A stretch of DNA of 57,208 nucleotides, from assembly GCA_002719955.1 (NCBI GenBank), contig PBFW01000039.1, positions 1 to 57,208 of the forward strand, read 5' to 3'. Origin of the DNA: Deltaproteobacteria bacterium (lineage in GTDB: Bacteria; Myxococcota_A; UBA9160; UBA4427). The translations under genes and the position numbers were made by a program. The notes below the pieces were generated by a model. That model saw only the letters and a list, made by a program, of their open reading frames with translations. It was not told where the DNA came from and did not search any database. Shown in pieces: positions 17,790 through 27,056 of this stretch. The stretch's first letter is position 1, and each line of letters starts with the position of its first letter.

Positions 17790-18458
17790 ATGAGCTTGAT
17801 CGCCAATCTCTTCGGCCGGTCCCCGATTCGCCCGATGCAGGTCCACATGAAGGCCGCCGCGGATTGCGCACGGGTCATTCCGAGCCTGCTGGAGGCGATG
17901 GCCGCCGGAGATCTGGCGGCGATCGATCGGGCCCGCACGACGATCAACGAGCTCGAACATCAGGCCGATGAACTCAAACACGAGATTCGCATCCATCTCC
18001 CCAAGCGCCTCTTCATGGCGGTCGAGCGCCACGACATGCTCGAAATCCTCGACAGCCAGGACTCGATCGCTGACGTGGCCCAGGACGTCGCCGAGATGGC
18101 CGCATTTCGCCAGATGAAGACACCGAGCGCCCTCCGAGAACCTCTCGCCGCCCTCGCAAACTCTGCACTTGCCACCTGCGGCCAGAGCGAATCCGTCGTC
18201 AACGAACTCGACGAGCTCATCGAAACCGGCTTCGGCCGACACGAGGTGGCGCGGGTCGAAGAGATGATCTCGAGACTGAACGACCTCGAGAGCGAAGCGG
18301 ACGAACGCGGCGAGGAGGCATTGAAGGCCCTCTTCTCGATCGAGGACGAGATCGGCGTCGGAAGCTACTACTGGTACCAGATCATCAATTGGATCGGGGA
18401 CATCGCGGACTACGCGGAACGAACGGGCAATCGAATCCGGCTCTTGATCGCGAGCTGA
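17790..18458 (+). CDS. DUF47/TIGR00153 PhoU-like phosphate transport regulator
   Basis: This 222-residue all-helical protein belongs to the DUF47 (TIGR00153) family, distant relatives of PhoU that accompany PiT transporters and are thought to control phosphate uptake. Visible features are the N-terminal MSLIANLFGRSP, the helix pair with EHQADELKHEIRIHLPKRLFMAVERHDML, and LDSQDSIADVAQDV, which matches the PhoU-like metal-site motif ExxxD/DxxxD. The ATG at 17790 has GAGG eight bases upstream. It sits directly behind the PiT gene, and the two form the standard pit-DUF47 operon. Confidence 0.92.
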   Translation: MSLIANLFGRSPIRPMQVHMKAAADCARVIPSLLEAMAAGDLAAIDRARTTINELEHQADELKHEIRIHLPKRLFMAVERHDMLEILDSQDSIADVAQDVAEMAAFRQMKTPSALREPLAALANSALATCGQSESVVNELDELIETGFGRHEVARVEEMISRLNDLESEADERGEEALKALFSIEDEIGVGSYYWYQIINWIGDIADYAERTGNRIRLLIAS

Positions 18459-18516
18459 GGGCTCGTTTAGGCTCTCGGCCCGGGCACGCTTCGCTATCCG
18501 AGATCCGAGGGCGCCA

Positions 18517-21500
18517 TTGGTTCGTCTACTCAAGATCGGCTCGATCATCCTCCTGGTGATTCCCTTCCTCGCCTGGGGCGGATTTCGGTTCTGGCTCGCG
18601 GAACAACCCGATGCCTTCCGCGCGAGCATCGAGGCCTTCCCCCCCCTCGAGTTCCTCGAAGTCATCTACGATCACGCTTTTCCCAGTGCCTTGCCCGATC
18701 GCGCCCAATGGGGGCGCCGGAAATATCCCGGCCGTGGACACTCACCTTGGGTCATGCGCAGCAGCCTCGATGGGCGACCGCGAATGCTCTCGATCGCGCT
18801 CGCCGAAGAACTCTGGCTCGCCTACAGCACAGAAACGGCCTCGATCCATCAGTTCTGGCGAGGCGATATCGATTTCACCGGGCCCGTCTTCGACGCCCAA
18901 CACGGCTTCGAGCCGACGAGTCGCGGAATCGCCTACGCGCGACCCGGAACGCCCACCGCGTGGCGCATTCGAGACGGAAACGAATGGACGCCGGCGCGCA
19001 TACGATGGCGGGGGCACGGATTCGATCCGGCGAGCGATGCCCTCTGGATTCGCTTCGAGCTTCGTGACGCGGCGGGCCGACACGTGCGGCGGGTGACCGA
19101 GTGGCCCGAGCGCCTTCTCGAGGGCGACTCGTCGCGTGTCGCCCTCGAGCGCCGATTCGAATTCACGCCGGGTCCGCCCGTGGCGCTGCTCGTCGAGCCC
19201 GAGCGCGGAACGATCGAGATCGAAGCGGGGGCCGCGATCGATGGTGGCCTGCTCTCCTTCACCGCGAACACCGCGAATATCGTCCACCGATACGAAGCCC
19301 CCACGATTCCCATCGAAGAGAATATTCCCGAAACCCTCGCCAACGACCCCTTCGCCAAACACGATTGCCACACCTGCCATCACTTCCGGGAGCGCGTCGT
19401 CGGCCCCGCATGGAGCGAAATTGCACTTCGCTATCAGGGTGCGAATCGCGACATCACGATCGGTCAGCTCGCCGCGCGCATCCGCGAGGGCAGCAGCGGG
19501 CGTTGGGGGGCGATCGAGATGATCCCGCACCCCGACCTCGACCGCTCCGAAGCAGCGCGACTCGCGAGCATCATCCTCGAAACCGAGCCCTCGGAAACGC
19601 CAATCCTCGTCGTCGACGCGGGTGGCGCCGAGGCGACCTGGACTTTCGGATCCCCGACGGAGGCCCCGCCCGACGGACTCCACCCCTCCCTCAAGTCGAC
19701 TCCGATCGACCCACCCGAATTCACACCCCGCGTCGGGGGCCTGGCGTGGCTGCCGGATGGTCGACTCGGAGTCGCGACCTGGGATCGCGACGGCTCGCTC
19801 TTCGCCGTCGAAGGTTGGCAGGGGCCGAGCGAGGGTGTTCGGGTCGAGCGAATGGCCGAGGGACTCCACGAGCCCCTGGGCCTCGCCGTCGTGGACGACG
19901 CCCTCTACATCATGCAGAAGCAGGAAATCGCCCAGCTCTTCGATCATGACGGCGACGGTTGGACCGACGAGTATCGAACCATCACCCAGGGTTGGAGCGT
20001 CACCTCGAATTTCCACGAATTCGGATTCGGTCTCGTCGCACTCGACGGCGACCTCTACGGCTCCCTCTCCGTCTGTGTCCTGGTCGGGGGCAAGAGCTGC
20101 CGCGATCAGACCCCGGACCGGGGCAAGATCTTCCGGCTCACACTCGCGAGCGGCGAAATCGAATTTATCGCCAGCGGCTTGCGGACACCGAATGGCCTCG
20201 CCGCCACACCGGGCGGCGAACTCCTCGTCGCCGACAACCAGGGGGACTGGCTTCCCGCGAGCAAGCTGATCCAAGTGCGACCCGATGGTCATTACGGGTG
20301 GCGTGCCCCGGGCGAAAAACGTGATCTCGGCCCCGTCACCCCCCCCACCCTGTGGCTCCCCCAGAACGAAGTCGGCAACTCACCGACCCAACCCCTCGTC
20401 CTGACCGAGGGGCCCTACGCCGGTCATATCGTGTTCGGGGATATCTATAATGGCGGACTCAAGCGGGCCATCGTCGAGGAAGTGGGCGGCCAACTGCAGG
20501 GTGCCGCCTTCCATTTCTCGGGAGGCCTCGAGGGCCCGGTCAATCGCCTACTCGAAGCACCGGGGGGTGGGTTCATCGTCGGACAGATCGGCAGCCGCGG
20601 AAACTGGGGGGAGGGGGGCAAGGACTGGTTCGGCCTCGAGTTCGTGCAGATGGGCGACGAGGCCGCTTTCGAGGCCATGCGCGTCTCCGCCACGCCCGAA
20701 GGCTTCGAGATCCACTTCAGTCGTGCCCTGGCCCCGGATCTCGTCCTCACACCCGACGATTTCCAGTTGTCGGACTGGTTCTACGTTCCGTCGGAGATCT
20801 ACGGCGGGCCCAAATACGATCTGCGGGATCTCGCCATCGAACACGTCCACCTCTCCGCCGATCGCCGTGTGGCATCGATCGTCGTCCGCGACCGCTTGCC
20901 CGAGCGCGTGGTCTATCTCCATTTCGGCCCCGCGATTCGATCCGAGCGGGGCGAATCGCTCTGGGTCAACGAGGCCTGGTACACGATGAACGTGTTGCCG
21001 ACCGCCGAGAGCCCGAACGCAAGGAAACACGACGAGGCGCCTAATATATTATCCCTCGCCGAAGAGGAGGCGGGATGGCGCCTGCTCTTCGACGGCCGAA
21101 GTTTCGAGGGCTGGAAGATCTACGGCGCCAAAGATGATTCTATCGAATTCTGGCGCATCGAGAACGCTGCGCTCGCATTCACCCGAGACGTCTCTCTCGC
21201 AGGCCTCGTTTGGAACCACCTCAATCCATTTTCCCGGGCTGCAGCAGATCTCATGACGAAAGAGCGCTTCAGCGATTTCGAATTATCCATCGACTGGCGG
21301 ATCTCGCCCGGCGGAAATAGCGGGATCTTCTACCTCGTCCCCGATGAGCGTTCGGCGCTCGCCTGGGACCTGGGACTCGAAATGCAGGTACTCGATGATG
21401 CGGCCCACAGCGACGGCCAGATCGAGCGCCACCGCGCCGGAGATCTCTACGATCTCCAATCGCTCGTCCGCGACGCAGCAAACCCCGTAGGCGAGTGGAA

Positions 21501-21738
21501 TCGCGCGCGAATTCGCGTGCAGGGCAGCCATATCGAGCATTGGCTCAACGACCGCCCGATCGTCGACATCACTCGCGGCAGCCCCGACTGGAGGAGCGCC
21601 GTCGCGAATAGCAAATTCGCCGACACCGAGGGGTTCGGTCTCGCCGAGCGCGGCCATATCACGCTTCAGGACCACGGCGATCTCGTCTGGTACCGGAATA
21701 TCAAGATCCGAAAGCTGCCGCCGAGCGAAGCCAGATAG
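18517..21738 (+). CDS. Membrane-anchored cytochrome c / beta-propeller / DUF1080 fusion protein
   Basis: This 1073-residue multidomain protein is probably a periplasmic dehydrogenase or carbohydrate-active enzyme. It has an N-terminal membrane anchor (about 5-27) and then a beta-rich domain of the PWVMRSSLDGRPRM type (about 75-265). A cytochrome c domain follows, with the haem motif CHTCH at 284-288 and a likely axial ligand M335. Next is a PQQ/sorbosone-dehydrogenase-like propeller (about 390-830; LAWLPDGRLGVATWD, an EF-hand-like DHDGDGWTDE). The last part is a DUF1080/3-keto-disaccharide hydrolase-type lectin fold (about 852-1070; LLFDGRSFEGWKIYG). The start is TTG with GAGG six bases upstream. 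Similar fusions are known in planctomycetes, verrucomicrobia and bacteroidetes, where the parts are often separate genes. It ends 3 bp from a convergent hydrolase. The substrate is likely a sugar, but this is inference. Confidence 0.85.
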   Translation: MVRLLKIGSIILLVIPFLAWGGFRFWLAEQPDAFRASIEAFPPLEFLEVIYDHAFPSALPDRAQWGRRKYPGRGHSPWVMRSSLDGRPRMLSIALAEELWLAYSTETASIHQFWRGDIDFTGPVFDAQHGFEPTSRGIAYARPGTPTAWRIRDGNEWTPARIRWRGHGFDPASDALWIRFELRDAAGRHVRRVTEWPERLLEGDSSRVALERRFEFTPGPPVALLVEPERGTIEIEAGAAIDGGLLSFTANTANIVHRYEAPTIPIEENIPETLANDPFAKHDCHTCHHFRERVVGPAWSEIALRYQGANRDITIGQLAARIREGSSGRWGAIEMIPHPDLDRSEAARLASIILETEPSETPILVVDAGGAEATWTFGSPTEAPPDGLHPSLKSTPIDPPEFTPRVGGLAWLPDGRLGVATWDRDGSLFAVEGWQGPSEGVRVERMAEGLHEPLGLAVVDDALYIMQKQEIAQLFDHDGDGWTDEYRTITQGWSVTSNFHEFGFGLVALDGDLYGSLSVCVLVGGKSCRDQTPDRGKIFRLTLASGEIEFIASGLRTPNGLAATPGGELLVADNQGDWLPASKLIQVRPDGHYGWRAPGEKRDLGPVTPPTLWLPQNEVGNSPTQPLVLTEGPYAGHIVFGDIYNGGLKRAIVEEVGGQLQGAAFHFSGGLEGPVNRLLEAPGGGFIVGQIGSRGNWGEGGKDWFGLEFVQMGDEAAFEAMRVSATPEGFEIHFSRALAPDLVLTPDDFQLSDWFYVPSEIYGGPKYDLRDLAIEHVHLSADRRVASIVVRDRLPERVVYLHFGPAIRSERGESLWVNEAWYTMNVLPTAESPNARKHDEAPNILSLAEEEAGWRLLFDGRSFEGWKIYGAKDDSIEFWRIENAALAFTRDVSLAGLVWNHLNPFSRAAADLMTKERFSDFELSIDWRISPGGNSGIFYLVPDERSALAWDLGLEMQVLDDAAHSDGQIERHRAGDLYDLQSLVRDAANPVGEWNRARIRVQGSHIEHWLNDRPIVDITRGSPDWRSAVANSKFADTEGFGLAERGHITLQDHGDLVWYRNIKIRKLPPSEAR

Positions 21739-21741
21739 GTT

Positions 21742-22653
21742 CTAGGCGGAGTTCGGATCCTCCGCTTCGAGGAAATCCAGGATATCGGCGTTCATCTGCA
21801 CATCCGCCTTCGACCGGCCAAGATTGAAGAAGCCGTGGCCCTCGCCGACATATTCCCGCAGAACGACCCTGCCCTGTCCGGCGCTCAGTCGATCCGCAAA
21901 AATCCGCGACGAGCGCAGGAGCTGATCCTCCGTGCCCACGGTGAGCAAGCTCGGCGGTGCCGAATCGAATTCGAGATCCATCGGAGTGATCGCGAGTTCC
22001 GGACCGACTTTGGCCTCGAATGCGCCCTTCCCCGCATAGGACTCCATCATATTCTCGGACCCCGGAAATCCGTCCTCGATCCAGCTCAAGCGATCGAGTA
22101 CGCCGTAGAGCGACACGACACTGTGGCAGGAAAGGGGAAGCCCATCGCTCCGTGCGGGATCGACATCCGCTACCAGACCGGGATGGGTCGCCAGCAGCCC
22201 GATCATCATGGCGAGGTTCCCACCTGCGGAATCGCCCATCACGTGATAGCCCGACAGCTCGGGATGATTCGTCTCGATCCAGTCGAGCGCTGAGAAGAGC
22301 GAACGCAGGATCGCTGGATGCGGGTTCTCCGGGGCGAGTGGATACTCGACGTTGAAGACCGGATAGCCCGCTTCGGCGAGAAACGAGAGATAGCGCGTAT
22401 AGGACTCCTTCTTGCCGAGAATCCAACCGCCACCGTGGAAATAGACGATCGGCGCTCGAGCCGAAGCACCCTCGCGCGGCTCGATGAACTCGACGCGCTG
22501 GTCCGGATGCGGTCCGTAGGCGTGCTCGGTGACGGCGCCAGGCGCCTTCGGCGGGCGCCGCATCAGTTGGCTCAGACCGTAGAATCCACCGACTGCGATG
22601 CGCATGAGCCGCAGGCTCAGATCGGGGGCGTGGGGCTCGATTGTCGTCATCAT
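21742..22653 (-). CDS. Alpha/beta hydrolase, hormone-sensitive lipase-like
   Basis: This 303-residue esterase has the oxyanion motif HGGGW and the nucleophile elbow GDSAGG of the HSL (family IV) lipases. YPLAPENPHPA, typical of the group, sits between them. The acid and histidine lie in the C-terminal half (GTEDQLL, GEGHGFF). It should hydrolyse short- or medium-chain esters in the cytoplasm; no signal peptide is present. Start is the first of two ATG codons (MMTTIEPHA), behind an AGGAG box. It converges with the large fusion gene and is divergent from the MaoC gene across 223 bp. Natural substrate unknown. Confidence 0.92.
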   Translation of the reverse strand: MMTTIEPHAPDLSLRLMRIAVGGFYGLSQLMRRPPKAPGAVTEHAYGPHPDQRVEFIEPREGASARAPIVYFHGGGWILGKKESYTRYLSFLAEAGYPVFNVEYPLAPENPHPAILRSLFSALDWIETNHPELSGYHVMGDSAGGNLAMMIGLLATHPGLVADVDPARSDGLPLSCHSVVSLYGVLDRLSWIEDGFPGSENMMESYAGKGAFEAKVGPELAITPMDLEFDSAPPSLLTVGTEDQLLRSSRIFADRLSAGQGRVVLREYVGEGHGFFNLGRSKADVQMNADILDFLEAEDPNSA

Positions 22654-22876
22654 TTTCGACTCCTGGTTCGCGCGCCTTCCGAACTGCTCGGATGAAGCAG
22701 AGGAGGAGGGCGCGAGTCGGCCTCGAAACGATGCCACAGCCCGAAGCCGCACGCGTGGCCGAAGATTCGCCGAGGGAAGTCGAGTGGTATCCTCGGGCGA
22801 TCGCGAACGAGCAACCCGGCCGACCTCTGCGCTCTTTCGACTCAACCGAAGGGCGCGCTACCCAGAAAGGCCCCCC

Positions 22877-23758
22877 ATGAACCTCAAAGGCAAACCGGCC
22901 TCCGTCGGCCGGCATTGTGGCTCGAACGAATACACCATCGACCCGAAGACCGTACGCTTTTACCAGGACGCGCTCGACGACGTCCATCCGCTACACGAAC
23001 ACTTCGCCCCCCCGCTGCTCCACCATTCCGAATGCTACGCCTTTCTCGGCGAGTGGTACCTCACCAACCTCTTCGGAAATCTCCATGGACAACAGGATTG
23101 GGAGCTCTTCGCGCCGATTCCGATCGGCGCGAAGGTGCGAACCCGCTCGACGATCATCGATCGCTATTCGCGTCGCGGTCGAGATTGGATCGTCAATGAA
23201 ACAGACCTCTCGAGTGCCGAGCCCGGAGAAGAAGGCAAGCTCTTCGTCCGAGGTCGAACCTACCAATCCTTCCTTCCGCCCAAGGACGAAATCCCGGAGG
23301 ACGGATTCGTCGTCGACCAGAAGAGTGCTGCCAAGAAGAAGACCCGCCCACCCTTTCCGACCGCGGAGGGCCCAGAGCTGGGCTCGATCGAAAAGCTGAT
23401 CGACGATCGGCGCTGTTGGATGTTCTCGGGTCCGGGAAAGAATTATCATACGGACCGGGAGGAGGCGAAGAAGCTGGGTTTCCCGAATATCGTCGTCCAA
23501 GGGATGATGTCGACGTGTTTCGTGTCACAGGTCATGCAAGACCATTTTGGGATGGGCTGGCTCGAGGGAGGCAGAATGTCGGTCAAATTGACGAACGTGT
23601 TATGGGTCGACGAAAGAGTGACCGCGCGCGCGAAGATTCGAGACGAGTCGCAGGAGGGGATGGCCACACGGGCCCACTGTGATGTCTGGGTCGAAAAAAC
23701 AGACGGCACGCGTGTAATCCTCGGAGATGCGTCGGCCCTTCGAAGGGAAGAAGAATGA
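22877..23758 (+). CDS. MaoC-like double hotdog hydratase
   Basis: This 293-residue protein appears to hold two hotdog folds. The N-terminal half (1-150) is of the MaoC N-terminal type, while the C-terminal half has NYHTDREEAKKLGFPNIVVQG, the degenerate form of the hydratase-2 motif, followed by GMGWLEGGRMSVKLTNVLWVDE. Such proteins hydrate enoyl-CoA, and steroid-degrading bacteria use similar two-domain forms. The start is the ATG with MNLKGKPAS; the frame is open further upstream, but that part runs antisense to the hydrolase. It overlaps the VOC protein by ATGA, so the two work together. Substrate unknown. Confidence 0.83.
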   Translation: MNLKGKPASVGRHCGSNEYTIDPKTVRFYQDALDDVHPLHEHFAPPLLHHSECYAFLGEWYLTNLFGNLHGQQDWELFAPIPIGAKVRTRSTIIDRYSRRGRDWIVNETDLSSAEPGEEGKLFVRGRTYQSFLPPKDEIPEDGFVVDQKSAAKKKTRPPFPTAEGPELGSIEKLIDDRRCWMFSGPGKNYHTDREEAKKLGFPNIVVQGMMSTCFVSQVMQDHFGMGWLEGGRMSVKLTNVLWVDERVTARAKIRDESQEGMATRAHCDVWVEKTDGTRVILGDASALRREEE

Positions 23759-24303
23759 TCCCGATCGGCAAGGGCTTCGGTGAGATCGTTCAGGTCGCCT
23801 ATCTCGTCGAGGAAATCGACGTCGCGATGGAGCATTGGCTCCGAAACGCCGGCCTCGGCCCCTGGACCTGCTTCAGGAATATCGAACTCGACACGCATTT
23901 CGAGGGGCGAGATTTCACGATGCATATCCACGAAGCGCTCGCCTATATGGGCGAACTCCAGATCCAACTCGTGCAATCCCTCGACCCGCCCGACACGATC
24001 ACGCCCTATCAATCCTATATCGCCGCCCGCCACTGGGGCGTTCACCATATGGCGTTCTTTGCCGCGGATATCGAAGCGGCGGTCGAACAGGCCGGACGCC
24101 AGGGCTTTGACCGAACCTGCGCCATGCGCGACAAGGGCGGCTACCGCTACTACTACTGCCAATCGACGGCGATGCCCGACGTGTGGATCGAATTCCTCGA
24201 GTCGTATCCGGATCTGCACACGATCTTCAAAGACGGAATCGCAGCAGCCGCTAAATGGAATGGCCGCGATCCGATCCGCAACTTCGAGTACGCGGATCTC
24301 TAG
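23755..24303 (+). CDS. VOC (glyoxalase/dioxygenase fold) family protein
   Basis: This 182-residue protein has the paired beta-alpha-beta-beta-beta modules of the vicinal oxygen chelate superfamily: VQVAYLVEEIDVAMEHWLRNAGLGPW in the first half, and a second module with GVHHMAFFAADIEAAVEQ and WIEFLES. H (GVHHM) and E (WIEFLE) could form part of a metal site. Family members include glyoxalases, epimerases such as methylmalonyl-CoA epimerase, and ring-cleavage enzymes. It starts within the stop of the MaoC gene (ATGA), which suggests the pair handles one CoA-thioester or similar intermediate. The exact reaction is unknown. Confidence 0.85.
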   Translation: MIPIGKGFGEIVQVAYLVEEIDVAMEHWLRNAGLGPWTCFRNIELDTHFEGRDFTMHIHEALAYMGELQIQLVQSLDPPDTITPYQSYIAARHWGVHHMAFFAADIEAAVEQAGRQGFDRTCAMRDKGGYRYYYCQSTAMPDVWIEFLESYPDLHTIFKDGIAAAAKWNGRDPIRNFEYADL

Positions 24304-24325
24304 CGAAGACCGACAATTCCGCCTT

Positions 24326-25660
24326 CTACATCTGCTTGAGCGTCTTCCACCCGAAGACGAGAATCCCGCCCAACAGGAATGTCGGAATCGCACCGAAGAT
24401 GGCGAGCGCCAGCTGGTCGCCGGCGAGGTCTGCCAGAGCACTGACCACGAGGCCACCCACGAAGCCCAGTTGGGCCAGGGTGAATACCATCGCAAGCACC
24501 CGCCCACGCATCTCCGCGGGAACCGCGAGCTGGAAGCCGATCAGCGCACAGATATGCCAGAGCTGGCCCGCGAAGCCCATCAACCCCTCGACCGCCAGGA
24601 TCCACTCGAATGAGAAAGCAAACGAATAGAGCAGCAATCCGACCGCGTAGAGGAACATCGTCCCGGCAATCAGGGGTCCGAAATTTCGACTGGGAGGTCG
24701 CAAGGTAACCGCGAGCGCCGCGACCATCGTGCCGATCCCATGGGCGCCAGACATCATGCCGAAGGCCTCCGCACCCACCTCCAGTACATGGCGAGCAAAG
24801 ACGACCCGCATCGGGCTGATCGCGCCATTGAAGAGCGCCATCGCGCAACAGAGCAGCGCGAGGAGCAGGGGTGGGCGCGCCCGCACGTAGGCGAAACCGT
24901 CCTTGAAATCCCGGAGAGGTGAGGTTGCTTCCGAGCGCTTCGCCCGACCCTCGATTGGAATCGTCACCACGATCAGTGCGGCGATGACGACGCCCAACGC
25001 CGCGGACAGGAAAGTCGAAACCAACCCGACGGCTCCGACCAATACGCCGGCCAGCGCCGCCCCGCCGATCGTCCCGAACGAGGACCCGATCGCGTTCAGG
25101 GAGATCGCGTGCTCGGTTCGATTTCGCCCGACGACGTCGACGACGAAGGTCTGGGTCGCAGGGCTCAAGACCGACGCAAGAAGCCCCCCCACGACCGACA
25201 TGAGGAGAAGCTGCCAATAAGCGATCACATCCGCCCAGACGAGAAGACCGATCGTCATCGCCACCAACGCGAGGCCGAGGCGCCCGAAGACGATGAGGTT
25301 CCTCTTGGGTTGACGATCGACGACGACCCCGGCCATCGGGGAAAGCAGGGCGATCGTTCCACCCTGAACGAACGCGATGAATCCCACCGCCATTCGCAGA
25401 TCCGTCAGCGAGGTGACGAGCCACTGCATCGCGAGAAAGAGCACGTGGAAGCAAATGAATTGGATGAGGTTCGACGACCAGAGCCGACCATAAAAAGGAA
25501 GTCGGAAGGTCTCGATCGCCTCCTGGATGCCGGTCCTTCCCGCCTCCCCCTTCGATCTCTCGGAATATAGCTGCGTGTCTTCGGGAAGCGACGTATCGGG
25601 CTCGATATGGGACAAGCTGGCTCCGCTTTCTCGGACGGGCCCCATCATAGGGGTTCTCAT
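24326..25660 (-). CDS. MFS transporter, EntS/MFS_3-like
   Basis: This 444-residue protein has twelve predicted membrane helices and the topology of the MFS_3 group, which includes the enterobactin exporter EntS. Features are a soluble N-terminal stretch of about 50 residues, FYGRLWSSNLIQF before helix 1, DRQPKRNL (the motif A-like loop between helices 2 and 3), and a central loop with EGRAKRSEATSP. It most likely exports a small hydrophobic compound or siderophore. The N-terminus is uncertain, because a second ATG lies four codons downstream. It converges with the VOC gene across 22 bp and is divergent from the first selenoprotein module. Confidence 0.88.
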   Translation of the reverse strand: MRTPMMGPVRESGASLSHIEPDTSLPEDTQLYSERSKGEAGRTGIQEAIETFRLPFYGRLWSSNLIQFICFHVLFLAMQWLVTSLTDLRMAVGFIAFVQGGTIALLSPMAGVVVDRQPKRNLIVFGRLGLALVAMTIGLLVWADVIAYWQLLLMSVVGGLLASVLSPATQTFVVDVVGRNRTEHAISLNAIGSSFGTIGGAALAGVLVGAVGLVSTFLSAALGVVIAALIVVTIPIEGRAKRSEATSPLRDFKDGFAYVRARPPLLLALLCCAMALFNGAISPMRVVFARHVLEVGAEAFGMMSGAHGIGTMVAALAVTLRPPSRNFGPLIAGTMFLYAVGLLLYSFAFSFEWILAVEGLMGFAGQLWHICALIGFQLAVPAEMRGRVLAMVFTLAQLGFVGGLVVSALADLAGDQLALAIFGAIPTFLLGGILVFGWKTLKQM

Positions 25661-25984
25661 CGCCGCGCAATACGGGTGGTGGCGGGCTTCTGGGGACGTC
25701 GAAGAATCGCTGAGGGTGACGCGTCGCGGTCAAAATCTCCTCCTTCACATCGAGTTCCAGGGATGCGGCCACTCGCCGCCTCCGGATCCTGTGCGAGCCC
25801 GGAATACGGACATCCGCCTCGGGCGGAGTCGAGGATTCCCGGCTAGGCCTCGCGAGCGCTCCTCGACGTGATCCAGCGCTCTCTGGAAGTCGCCCGAGGT
25901 GCTCTCTGCGCGCGCGCTCGCGGGGTTCATCCTCGCTGGTATTCGCGACGGATCTGTGAGACCGTTCCGAGAGGAGGCCTCTCG
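25661..25984. other. Divergent intergenic region between MFS gene and first selenoprotein module
   Basis: These 324 bp separate the leftward transporter from the rightward partner/selenoprotein operon and must hold both promoters. No strong -10/-35 pair, repeat or RNA-like structure was seen. The last bases before 25985 contain GAGGAGG, a clear ribosome binding site for the partner gene. Confidence 0.5.
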
Positions 25985-26995
25985 ATGGCAACTGCATTTG
26001 CGACAGAACTGGCAGCCGAACCCCACCAATTCCGAGACGAAGAGGATCTCCAGGAGGCCTACCACGCCAATGGCTGGACCGATGGCCTGCCGATCGTCGC
26101 ACCAACACCGGAGCGGGTCGAAGCCTTCCTGGCGGCCTCTGGACTCGCGCCGGGAGAGCTGCTCGGCGAAGTTCCCACGCGCGAAGTCCGGGTGACGGCG
26201 GAACACGCCGCGATCAACGCCGTCATGGCCGGCTGTCTCCCCGACTATTTCCCCGTCGTCGTCGCCGCGGTCCGGGCGCATCTCCACGAGAAGGCGAATT
26301 GCCATAGTACGACCGGCACGCTCTCCGGGGCCGTTCAGGCGGTGATCGTCAACGGGCCGATCCGACCGCGGATCGGGATCGAATGCGGCGCCGGCTGCAT
26401 GGGTCCGGGATTTCGCGCAAACGCCTCGATCGGGCGCGCCCTCCGCCTCGTGATCCGCAACGTCTGCCGCGCAATTCCCGGCGTCCTCGATCGGGCGAGC
26501 TTCTCGAGCCCTCACCGCTTCAGTTTCTGTTTCGGCGAAAACGAGGAAGGCAGCAGCTGGACGCCCATGCATGTCGAACGCGGCTTCCGCCCGGACGAGA
26601 GTGCGGTCACGATTCATTCGATCATGAATGTCGCCGCCGCTACGGACTTCATGTCACGCACGCCCGAAGGGATTCTCGATTCCGTCCTCTTCACTCTGAG
26701 AACCAATGGTGTCGCCGGCGACGAGTGGCTCGGCGACGAAAACAACATCATGCTCGTCGTCGGGCCGGAGCATCAGCGCTTTTTCGACGAGAAGGGCTGG
26801 TCGAAGAACGATGTCCGCGAATACCTCTTCCCCCGCTTCAGCGCCGACCCCGGCCCCGTCGGACGCACCGTTGGCGTCGGGAAGCAGGAGGGAATCCTGA
26901 TCGCGGCCGCCGGTGGAGACGGCATGGCCCAGACCTGGGTCCTGCTTCCCCATCTCGGCCTCGCCATCACCGAGCCGGTCGTCTTGCCCGGCTGA
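25985..26995 (+). CDS. UGSC-selenoprotein partner protein (unknown function), copy 1
   Basis: This 336-residue soluble protein belongs to no family that could be named with confidence. Its value lies in context: it is the gene directly upstream (61 bp) of a UGSC selenoprotein, and a homologue occupies the same place before the second selenoprotein at 53088. Shared blocks between the two copies are GWxDGLP with PTPxRV (about 30-45), AINAVMAGCxPD (C84), GPGxRANASxGRA, a CxxEN block, and GPEH followed by GWSxxDV. The conserved C84 could pair with the selenoprotein as a redox partner. The start ATG (MATAFATEL) has GAGGAGG seven bases upstream. No signal peptide or membrane segment is seen. Confidence 0.8.
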   Translation: MATAFATELAAEPHQFRDEEDLQEAYHANGWTDGLPIVAPTPERVEAFLAASGLAPGELLGEVPTREVRVTAEHAAINAVMAGCLPDYFPVVVAAVRAHLHEKANCHSTTGTLSGAVQAVIVNGPIRPRIGIECGAGCMGPGFRANASIGRALRLVIRNVCRAIPGVLDRASFSSPHRFSFCFGENEEGSSWTPMHVERGFRPDESAVTIHSIMNVAAATDFMSRTPEGILDSVLFTLRTNGVAGDEWLGDENNIMLVVGPEHQRFFDEKGWSKNDVREYLFPRFSADPGPVGRTVGVGKQEGILIAAAGGDGMAQTWVLLPHLGLAITEPVVLPG

Positions 26996-27056
26996 ACCCA
27001 GTTTCAACGACTGTCGACCAACGCCGACCCGGCGAAGCGACGGAAGGAGATACACG

